NCBI GenBank assembly: GCA_023398375.1
Contig: JAEWSH010000037.1
Span: 1 to 64,000 of the forward strand
DNA: 64,000 nucleotides
Source of the DNA: Bacillota bacterium
GTDB lineage: Bacteria; Bacillota; Clostridia; Lachnospirales; Lachnospiraceae
Direction: 5' to 3'
In this document: piece by piece, positions 57,377-64,000 of the stretch
How positions within the stretch are numbered: position 1 is the first letter of the stretch
How the letters are laid out: every line of letters begins with the position of its first letter
Translations under genes and position numbers: made by a program
Notes under the pieces: generated by a model
The model's database searches: none
Told to the model about the DNA's origin: nothing
The model's input: only the letters and a program-made list of their open reading frames with translations

Positions 57377-58087
57377 TTAATTCTTAATTTTCTCTATATC
57401 TTCTTCAACTTTTTCAAAAAGTTCAGCTGTGATTTGCTTTAATCGTTCCGCATCGTCTTCTTCAATACAACTCAAAATTTGAGAATGAAATTCGATACCT
57501 TCTCTCGCCCCCTCTTCTGTAAGAGCTCCACCAATCGCAGAATTAATTACGTCACGGACAATATTGCTAATCTTCACTATAAATGGATTATCTGTCATTT
57601 CATATAACTTCATGTGAAACGATACATCATACTCTTTATATTTATTTAAATTTCTCTTCTGATAAAAATACTCCATTTTTTGAAGAAGTTTCTTTAATTC
57701 TACAATATCTCTTTTTTCAACATGTTTCATAAAGATATCAATAATTCCGATTTCTAAAATCTTCCTATACTCTACAACTGATCTAATATCATCTCTGCTC
57801 AAAAAAAGCATAGGTGTCATCGATTTTAAATAATTATTAGCAGAAAAACTTTTTACGTAGGTTCCTTTTCCCCGAAATGTCTCAACTAAATTGATTGCAA
57901 TTAATTTTTGAATAGCCTCCCTTACTGAAATTCTACTTACACCCATAGCTTTTGATAATTCATTTTCAGACGGAATTTTCGTTCCTGCCTTCCACTCTCC
58001 CATTGTAATCTTCATTAAAAGTTGTTCAAAAACCTGCTCTCTAATTTCTTTATTCTGCAACTTGATCAGTTCTCCTGAATCATTCAT
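57377..58087 (-). CDS. GntR-family (FadR/FCD) transcriptional regulator
   Basis: A 236-residue regulator. The N-terminal winged helix is KIPSENELSKAMGVSRISVR (residues about 40-60) followed by EAIQKLIAINLVETFRGKG. The C-terminal FCD ligand domain (about 90-225) has metal-binding Asp/His candidates in YDVSFHMKLYEMTDNPF and IEFHSQIL. The FadR type usually senses small carboxylates. It lies between the two operons that share an identical operator, so it is the natural candidate to bind both. The sequence 58088-58277 is AT-rich and contains no gene. Confidence 0.9.
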   Translation of the reverse strand: MNDSGELIKLQNKEIREQVFEQLLMKITMGEWKAGTKIPSENELSKAMGVSRISVREAIQKLIAINLVETFRGKGTYVKSFSANNYLKSMTPMLFLSRDDIRSVVEYRKILEIGIIDIFMKHVEKRDIVELKKLLQKMEYFYQKRNLNKYKEYDVSFHMKLYEMTDNPFIVKISNIVRDVINSAIGGALTEEGAREGIEFHSQILSCIEEDDAERLKQITAELFEKVEEDIEKIKN

Positions 58088-58277
58088 TTTGTCATCATCC
58101 CCTTTGTTGATTTATCACATAATACCATATTGATTTTTTTGCGTCAATGCATTTTTTTGATTATTTTAACTATTTTTTTATATTTTTTTTTATTTTTTTT
58201 GTGCACTTATTACATTGTTTTTATCTGTTTTTTATAATGTGTGCATAGAATGACTTTTTATTTTTTTGATTATTATC

Positions 58278-58330
58278 TTGATTTATAAGATAATTCGGTT
58301 ATAATAAACTTGTAATACAACATACATGTC
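58278..58330 (+). promoter_or_regulatory. Promoter and GntR-type operator of the aminotransferase operon
   Basis: TTGATT (58278-58283), a 16-base spacer and TATAAT (58300-58305) are followed two bases later by the 23-base operator (58308-58330) seen also at 57310-57332. It ends 24 bases before the ATG. The operator would overlap the transcription start, so repression is expected. Confidence 0.75.
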
Positions 58331-58354
58331 ATTTCAAATTTACGGAGGCAAATT

Positions 58355-59527
58355 ATGAAAAAAGTATTATCTGAACTTGCATCGACGTATCCAGAATCTG
58401 GAATTCGTAAAATGTTTACTCTCGCTGCACAATACAAGGATGTAATTAATCTTTGCAATGGCGAACCCGATTTTGATACTCCGCAGAATATTATTGAAAA
58501 GGCCATTGAATCATTAAACCATAAAGATACTAAATATGGGCGCGAAAGTGGCCTTCCAGAGCTACAATCCGCAATTGCTGAAAAATATAGCAAAAAATTT
58601 AATCGTACATTTTCTGAGAAGAATGTTATGATTTCAGCTGGAGGGGTGGAAGGAATTATGATGTCTTTAATGACAATCATTAACCCTGGAGACGAAGTCA
58701 TAATTCCAAATCCTGCCTATACTTGTTATGAAGGGCAAGTCAGACTTTTAGGCGGCATTGTTATAAGGGTACCTCTCCGGGAAGAATATCGTTTTCGCCT
58801 TCAGCCAGAAGATTTGGAATCTGCGATCACTCCAAAGACAAAAGCAATTATTCTTAATTACCCAACGAACCCGGTCGGAGCCGTTCTTGAGAAAGCAGAT
58901 GCAGAAAAACTTGCTCATGTTATTATGAAACACGATTTATATGTAATCTCAGATGAAGTGTACGAAAATATAATATTTGATGAGCGAACCCACTATAGCA
59001 TAGCTCAGGTGCATGGAATGGAAGATCGTGTTCTTATCGTTAACAGTTTTTCAAAAACATATGCTATGACGGGCTGGCGTCTCGGATATGTTATTAGCAA
59101 TAACGAAAAAATCATGGCCTCTATATCAACAATGCAACAGCCTTTAATTGCATGTTTACCTGTTTTTGTAATGAAAGCAGGGGTAGAAGCATTAACAAAT
59201 TCTCACAATGAAGTTAGGGAAATGCAAAAACAGTACGAAAAGCGGCGTAACTTAATTTATGAAGAATTATGTAAAATTCCCAAATTCAAAGTTTTTAAGA
59301 CCGAAGGATCCTTTTGTATTTATATCAATATAAAAGAATGGAATATTTCTTCAGAAGAAATGGCAATTAATTTGCTAAAATATGCAAAAGTACTAACCGT
59401 GTCCGGCAGCGCTTTTGGCTCAGAAGGAAATGGATATCTTAGAATGTGCTTTGCAAACTCAGAGGAAAATATTCTTGAAGGTACTAAGCGCATTAGAAAC
59501 TATTTGGAGGCACTGGATCATGCATAA
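58355..59527 (+). CDS. PLP-dependent aminotransferase, class I/II
   Basis: A fold-type I aminotransferase of 390 residues. The PLP Lys lies in IVNSFSKTYAMTGWRLGY, with VINLCNGEPDFDTPQNI near the start, IILNYPTNPVGAVLEKAD, LYVISDEVYENIIFDE and the carboxylate Arg in GNGYLRMCFANSEE. It belongs to the aspartate/aromatic aminotransferase subgroup I-gamma. The next gene, a hydroxyacid dehydrogenase, overlaps by 8 bases, which suggests amino acid to 2-keto acid to 2-hydroxyacid. GGAGG precedes the ATG. It shares the operator of the ECF operon, so the pair probably belongs to the same metabolic response. Confidence 0.92.
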   Translation: MKKVLSELASTYPESGIRKMFTLAAQYKDVINLCNGEPDFDTPQNIIEKAIESLNHKDTKYGRESGLPELQSAIAEKYSKKFNRTFSEKNVMISAGGVEGIMMSLMTIINPGDEVIIPNPAYTCYEGQVRLLGGIVIRVPLREEYRFRLQPEDLESAITPKTKAIILNYPTNPVGAVLEKADAEKLAHVIMKHDLYVISDEVYENIIFDERTHYSIAQVHGMEDRVLIVNSFSKTYAMTGWRLGYVISNNEKIMASISTMQQPLIACLPVFVMKAGVEALTNSHNEVREMQKQYEKRRNLIYEELCKIPKFKVFKTEGSFCIYINIKEWNISSEEMAINLLKYAKVLTVSGSAFGSEGNGYLRMCFANSEENILEGTKRIRNYLEALDHA

Positions 59528-60473
59528 AATCAAAACTCTTTTTACCTTTTCTTATGGCAGTGAAAACTTTAGAAAACTAGAAGACATAGGTTACGATGTA
59601 ACCTATGTCCCTGAAGCTGAAATTACAGAGGCTGTATACGACACTCCTTATGAAGTACTTGTATGTTTTAATCCTTTTACAAAACTATCCCTTCAAAAAA
59701 TGCCTTCTTTAAAGTGGATTCAATTGGTAAGCAAAGGTATTAACCATGTTCCGGCAACAGAAATAAAAAAAGCGAAAATACAGGTCACAAATAATTCTGA
59801 AGCTACTTCTATTCCGATTGCTGAATTGATCATTTCTTATATATTTCAAATCTTCAAGCAATCTAAAAGTTTTAACTGTAAACAAGCCGCTAAATTATGG
59901 CAGCCTAATACCGATATTTTAGAACTTTATGGAAAAACAATTGGTTTTTTAGGAACAGGAAATATCGCAACACAAGCTGCAAAGCGTTTAAAACCTTTCA
60001 GCACGACTATATTGGGTGTTAATACCACTGGACATGAAGCAGACCCTACATTTGACAAAATATACAGTTTTAATCATTTAAATAATTTCTATTCTTCGTG
60101 TGATGTAATCATATCAACATTACCAAGTACACCTCAAACTCACCATTTATTGAATGAAGATGCTTTTTCTAAAATGAATGCAAATATTTCTCTAATAAAT
60201 ATTTCCCGTGGAAATATTATTTGCGAACAGGATCTGATCACACGTCTGCAGCAAGGATTTTTCCGTGGTGTTGCTCTTGATGTATTTGAAACAGAGCCTT
60301 TACCCGCAACCAGCCCATTATGGGACTTTGAAAATGTAATTATTACTCCTCATAATGCACTATATTCCGACTTATATGATACACGGGTCTTTGAAATGAT
60401 CTATGAAAATATGCAGTTATATAAAAATCATAAAGTACTTAAAAACATTGCAGATTTTGTAAAGGGATACTAA
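59520..60473 (+). CDS. D-2-hydroxyacid dehydrogenase
   Basis: An NAD(P)-dependent reductase of 317 residues. The Rossmann motif is TIGFLGTGNIATQAAKRL. The catalytic residues are Arg in INISRGNIICEQDL, Glu in VALDVFETEPLPATSPLWDF and His in IITPHNALYSDLYDT. The start ATG at 59520 has TTGGAGG nine bases upstream and overlaps the aminotransferase stop by 8 bases; the open frame extending back to 59415 is within the other gene. Together with the aminotransferase it would reduce the keto acid formed. Confidence 0.9.
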   Translation: MHKIKTLFTFSYGSENFRKLEDIGYDVTYVPEAEITEAVYDTPYEVLVCFNPFTKLSLQKMPSLKWIQLVSKGINHVPATEIKKAKIQVTNNSEATSIPIAELIISYIFQIFKQSKSFNCKQAAKLWQPNTDILELYGKTIGFLGTGNIATQAAKRLKPFSTTILGVNTTGHEADPTFDKIYSFNHLNNFYSSCDVIISTLPSTPQTHHLLNEDAFSKMNANISLINISRGNIICEQDLITRLQQGFFRGVALDVFETEPLPATSPLWDFENVIITPHNALYSDLYDTRVFEMIYENMQLYKNHKVLKNIADFVKGY

Positions 60474-60525
60474 CTACATAAGTCTTTGATCTTTCCCCCT
60501 TTATGCTGCCTAGTTACCTAAGCTG

Positions 60526-63225
60526 CTAAAATGTACTTGCAACTATCTGTTCCAATTCTTCCCGGGTAATACTTTGATTACTGGCATATATGCCATTTTC
60601 TAAATACAGAATTATGCTATTTAATAAAGCGCTGCATTCCGGATACTGCTGTTTTTTCAATAACCCCATTGAACTGACCATCAGTTTTCCCCCTCCCATG
60701 GATGCTTCAAATAATAGTCCCATATGCTGAAGCCGCATACAACTGTCGGGTACCGTAACAATTGGTTGAATATGCTTTGGTAATATCATAGGTCTTCCAG
60801 ATGCCATAGCCCACCACTGATAATTGCTATGTTTTTGAGATGGAAACAAGGCCAAAGCCGGATGTTTTATATCAATGACCAGCCCCATTCCTCCCTGCTG
60901 TTCCGGAAATGTAATAATCGACCAAAAATCTGTCGTAAACTGTCCTCCAATGGAATTTGGAAAATTCTCTTTATTTGCTTCGGGTTCCAGCAACACTGTT
61001 GCCCCTCTTTCCACCGCTTCTATCACCTCTTGTGTCAATTTTGTCACAATGAGCTTTTCATCCGGCTGTATCCGTTCTGTTTTCTTGTAACTCCAGATAC
61101 GATATTCATTGCAGTAATGTCCTGCCTGAATCTGTATTTGATACTCTTTCGAAATTTCTATCTCAGGAAGTTGAAACGATACTGTTCCAATCTCAGACAA
61201 CCCATTATTGAGATAATTCCTCATTTTAAATTTGCCTGCAATAAGAATCTGCTCTCCCCCCTTTACACACCAAGCCACTTCCGTTTCCATCACCTTTTTA
61301 CTATAATTAGCCAGTTTTAATTCTGCAGTTACCCACTCACCATTTTGATAAGTGAAACCTTTCAAATAGAGAAGCGGCACTACATCATTAAAAAAACTTC
61401 GAAATTTTTCTGGTTGTGCAAACGCATACGGTTTGGTACATAAATGGGAATCTAACATTCCTACTAATGCTGTCCCCTGACCTGGAAAATCCTGAATTCC
61501 CAGCAGCGATAATCCGCTCATACCTTCGCTTCGTAATACTGCCTCCACTTCTTCTTTGTAACATAAAACTGCCAGTTCCCCCGTAGCTTCCACATAATTT
61601 TTCCATTCCGGAAGTAGTCCTGCATCCTCCACCCGCTTTTTTATAATTTCCAAATTGACTGCCTTTGTCACTCCTTGAAATTGTTCTATTTCTTCAAAAT
61701 CCGGCAATATCTCATACTGCCCCACTTCAAACCCGAACACCGGCTTTTTATCCTGCCGAATCTTTTCTATTACCTCATCATAGTTATGACAAGCCGATGG
61801 GTATTCCTGATTCAGATGTCCGATCATTGGAGAACTGGTAGCTCGAATCATCTCTTTTCCGCATGCCATAGCCGTATAAAAATCGCTCTTAGAATCTACT
61901 CCTTCTTCACCATAATGATAATTCGAGGAAGAGGCATATAATCTTGTACTGTCATATGCTCTTGCCTGATCTAACAGCGTTTCTACAAATCCCTTCCCTT
62001 CCTCTGCATTCTGTAATTCATTCCCAAAGGCAAGCATTACAAAAGAAGGATGATTTGCTAAGTTTTTCTGAATCTGCTGTAGTTCCAATTGATAATATTT
62101 TTTTGCAGCTTCACTGCCAAATGCATCCTTATAATTCCACTGGGATAGTTCCGGCTGCATCATCATTCCCACCTGATCAGCCGCTGTAAATGCAGCTTCT
62201 GGTGGACACCATGAATGGAAACGCATGCAATTGACTCCATATGAGGAAAAAAGTTCCAGTACTTTCTGCCATTCATGCACCGTCATTGGCGGATGCCCTT
62301 CTTCTGGAAATACACAACAATTTGCCTCTCCTCTTAAAAAAATCTTTCTGCCATTCATGTTAAAACGAAGCTCTTCATCCACTGCAAAGGTACGAATCCC
62401 ATAATAAACAGTTTTTTCATGCATTCTTTCCTTCTTTTGACTTCCATCTAGTAATACCGCCTGTAAGGAATGTAATATTCCTTCGCCTTCTTCCCATCTT
62501 CCTGCATCCTTCTTCAACTGGATATCTGTCATTCTCATATACACGCTATGTCTTTTTTCATCCGCATCATAAATTTCCCATTTTTGATTGCTGGCTGGTT
62601 CTCTCTTGGCTGCAAATGCTGGTGAATACAATTCCAGCTTCACACCCGATTCCTCAAATTCCCGTAACGTGAAACCATTAATTTCAACATATACGTCTGC
62701 TTTTTTAAGTGTTGTGTAGATGCGCAGTGAATGTACAAACACTGATTCTTCTTCCAAAATTGCAAATTCTCCTATCATACCATTCCAATTTGTCTGAGTT
62801 TCATCTGTAGATGCAGAAGAAGCAATCATGGAATCTCTTGGCCAATTTTTATAATAATTGTCCACAATAACTTCTATTTTTACTTCTCTTCCTGCATATT
62901 CAGTCACTTCAAAAAGATATGGTGTACTAAGAGTTCCCTCTTCCAAGGCCGCCATACGTCTTCCATCTATCCTTAGTTCTAATTCTTTTGTTCGTTCCAC
63001 CTTTAAAAATAAACGCTTCTTCTCTCTAAAAGGTATTCCAATTTTTTTCCAATACCGTACTTCTCCCTCAAACGTATATAAACGCGTAAGTCTAGTTTTG
63101 ATTTGGTTCTCTTCCTGTTTTCCGATTTTGTTTCTATCCAAAGTCCCTGGTAATATTACATCAAACTTCCCTAAATCTTTTCCTTCTGCCTGCCATATTC
63201 CACTTAAATCCAATACCTTTTCCAT
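60526..63225 (-). CDS. Glycoside hydrolase family 2-like enzyme
   Basis: A large glycosidase of 899 residues. The order is an N-terminal jelly-roll sugar-binding domain (about 1-170), an immunoglobulin-like domain (about 180-285), a TIM-barrel catalytic domain (about 290-600) with acid/base Glu in LAFGNELQNAEEG and probable nucleophile Glu in VFGFEVGQYEILP, and further beta domains to the end. There is no signal peptide, so it is cytoplasmic. The FEVGQY nucleophile context differs from the SEYG of classical beta-galactosidases, so substrate class (galactoside, glucuronide, mannoside or other) is uncertain. A second glycosidase-like gene lies 145 bases upstream, a probable companion. Confidence 0.85.
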   Translation of the reverse strand: MEKVLDLSGIWQAEGKDLGKFDVILPGTLDRNKIGKQEENQIKTRLTRLYTFEGEVRYWKKIGIPFREKKRLFLKVERTKELELRIDGRRMAALEEGTLSTPYLFEVTEYAGREVKIEVIVDNYYKNWPRDSMIASSASTDETQTNWNGMIGEFAILEEESVFVHSLRIYTTLKKADVYVEINGFTLREFEESGVKLELYSPAFAAKREPASNQKWEIYDADEKRHSVYMRMTDIQLKKDAGRWEEGEGILHSLQAVLLDGSQKKERMHEKTVYYGIRTFAVDEELRFNMNGRKIFLRGEANCCVFPEEGHPPMTVHEWQKVLELFSSYGVNCMRFHSWCPPEAAFTAADQVGMMMQPELSQWNYKDAFGSEAAKKYYQLELQQIQKNLANHPSFVMLAFGNELQNAEEGKGFVETLLDQARAYDSTRLYASSSNYHYGEEGVDSKSDFYTAMACGKEMIRATSSPMIGHLNQEYPSACHNYDEVIEKIRQDKKPVFGFEVGQYEILPDFEEIEQFQGVTKAVNLEIIKKRVEDAGLLPEWKNYVEATGELAVLCYKEEVEAVLRSEGMSGLSLLGIQDFPGQGTALVGMLDSHLCTKPYAFAQPEKFRSFFNDVVPLLYLKGFTYQNGEWVTAELKLANYSKKVMETEVAWCVKGGEQILIAGKFKMRNYLNNGLSEIGTVSFQLPEIEISKEYQIQIQAGHYCNEYRIWSYKKTERIQPDEKLIVTKLTQEVIEAVERGATVLLEPEANKENFPNSIGGQFTTDFWSIITFPEQQGGMGLVIDIKHPALALFPSQKHSNYQWWAMASGRPMILPKHIQPIVTVPDSCMRLQHMGLLFEASMGGGKLMVSSMGLLKKQQYPECSALLNSIILYLENGIYASNQSITREELEQIVASTF

Positions 63226-63293
63226 TCATTTACTCCTTCTCTTCTGCTTCCTATTTTATAAGTAGCGTATTCCTTAATGATTAGTGTATTTTA

Positions 63294-63335
63294 AAAAAGC
63301 AGATATTCATTTTCAATATCCGCTCTTTTTTTGCA
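63294..63335. terminator. Terminator between glycosidase genes
   Basis: AAAAAAGCAGATATT pairs with AATATCCGCTCTTTTTT (one mismatch) across an 8-base loop, with A and T runs at both ends. It lies 36 bases after the stop of the upstream glycosidase-like gene and 68 bases before the GH2 start, so it can end the upstream transcript. Confidence 0.75.
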
Positions 63336-63370
63336 AAATATGAACAAAATATATTGTTCCATTCTTTTTT

Positions 63371-64000
63371 TTATAATTTATTTATTTTTAACACTGCTTC
63401 TTGCACAGGCAATATCTGTACGGAACGAAGTTCTGCAACTGCATTTCCATCCTTTTCCATTCTTCCAGCCATAGTAGATGAAACGTCTACCGTTACATTA
63501 TCCTTTAATGGCGTTATCAAAATGGTGATCTCACGCCCCATTTCCTCTTTCCATACTTCTTTCAGACCAATTTCCCATACTGCTTCATTGCTAAAATTAT
63601 CAGAAATCAGACTTCCATTGATAAATGCTTGTCCCACGTCACCGCGGTAATTAACCTGTAGTATGGCATCCTTGCATTTCTCATAATTTGGGGGGATCTG
63701 TACTGTAAATCTAGCAGTACCACATTCTTGAAACTCCAAATTGTATGGTTTCATATCTTCCACATTCCATAAAAGATTTACACCACTCCAATTTCCTTCC
63801 TTTACAGCAGTCATACTCTCTTGTGTACTAATTTTCTGAATCATATGGGCTGGATACATCAAAAGTTTAACTTCTTTTCCATTTCTTGGGTTTTCCACAA
63901 GAATCTTTTCTCCATTATAAGCAAAAGGACTATTGCAAAGGACTACCGCCTTTTCTCTCTCCACTTCTATTTCATAGAACTGGAGGCTTTGCTCACGAGT
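63371..64000 (-). CDS. C-terminal part of a glycosidase-like protein (runs off the window)
   Basis: The last 209 residues of a protein whose gene extends beyond the right edge. The frame is open to base 64000 without a start, so an apparent GTG start at 63964 is internal. The visible part is all beta-rich: AVVLCNSPFAYNGEKILVEN, ARFTVQIPPNYEKCKDAILQ, VNYRGDVGQAFINGSLISDN, and WEIGLKEVWKEEMGREITIL. This jelly-roll form is common at the C-terminus of beta-galactosidase-like enzymes (for example GH35 or related). The catalytic domain is outside the window. It probably belongs to the same sugar-utilisation locus as the GH2 gene. Confidence 0.7.
   Translation of the reverse strand, partial: TREQSLQFYEIEVEREKAVVLCNSPFAYNGEKILVENPRNGKEVKLLMYPAHMIQKISTQESMTAVKEGNWSGVNLLWNVEDMKPYNLEFQECGTARFTVQIPPNYEKCKDAILQVNYRGDVGQAFINGSLISDNFSNEAVWEIGLKEVWKEEMGREITILITPLKDNVTVDVSSTMAGRMEKDGNAVAELRSVQILPVQEAVLKINKL

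Noticed and set aside
58088..58277. Possible riboswitch or small RNA in the long AT-rich gap between the GntR gene and the aminotransferase promoter
   Set aside because: The sequence is runs of T with no stable conserved structure that I can identify.

Overview
The window is AT-rich, with strong AGGAGG-type ribosome binding sites, pyruvate phosphate dikinase, ECF and PTS transporters, and many GntR, RpiR and PRD regulators. This fits a low-GC anaerobic member of the Bacillota, most likely a gut clostridium of the Lachnospiraceae kind. The placement is inferred from gene content and composition, because no rRNA or other marker gene is present. No tRNA, rRNA, CRISPR array or riboswitch was recognised. 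Nearly all genes lie on the minus strand.

Layout: (1) 1-4.3 kb is a decaying accessory stretch. An IS21-like end truncates a chemotaxis receptor, followed by a diguanylate cyclase, an ArsC-like protein, a frameshifted ywbE, a flavin reductase, two acetyltransferase genes with internal deletions, and a small HAD protein. (2) 4.6-18.4 kb is a carbon-catabolic island under an RpiR regulator: alcohol dehydrogenase, class I aldolase, FGGY kinase and a TRAP transporter, followed by a D-2-hydroxyacid dehydrogenase, PPDK, glycerate kinase and an MBL hydrolase. Together these could take a sugar acid or polyol to pyruvate. (3) 18.6-25 kb holds a beta-glucoside PTS locus: 6-phospho-beta-glucosidase and EIIA one way, RidA, EIIBC and an aminotransferase the other, with a DauR/YheO-like regulator. 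Two matching palindromes sit in the divergent promoter region. (4) 25-27.3 kb encodes a secreted propeller protein and a membrane-anchored phosphoesterase. (5) 27.4-36.7 kb is a fructosamine (Amadori product) locus: polar amino acid ABC transporter, two SIS-domain deglycase-like proteins, a FrlD-like kinase, a YfcC-type permease, an amidohydrolase and a GntR/UTRA regulator. A truncated epimerase-like gene ends it.

(6) 36.8-40 kb carries a hemerythrin protein, a metal P-type ATPase and a CsoR repressor, with recognisable operators. (7) 40-48.4 kb is the most unusual region. A DgaF-like aldolase, a SelA-like PLP ammonia lyase, two membrane proteins (DUF4310, DUF4311), DUF4312, a glycine-rich SFCGS protein, a stand-alone PRD protein and an amidohydrolase form one tightly packed operon, next to a PRD/EIIB regulator. 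It looks like an uncharacterised uptake and degradation system for an amino-sugar-acid-like compound. (8) 48.6-60.5 kb holds a ten-gene ECF transporter and nucleoside-type catabolic operon, including a TrpF-like protein without the usual catalytic Cys. A FadR-type GntR protein follows, then an aminotransferase plus hydroxyacid dehydrogenase pair. Matching operators at the same spacing precede both operons. (9) 60.5-64 kb holds a GH2 enzyme and the 3' part of another glycosidase-like gene that runs off the window.
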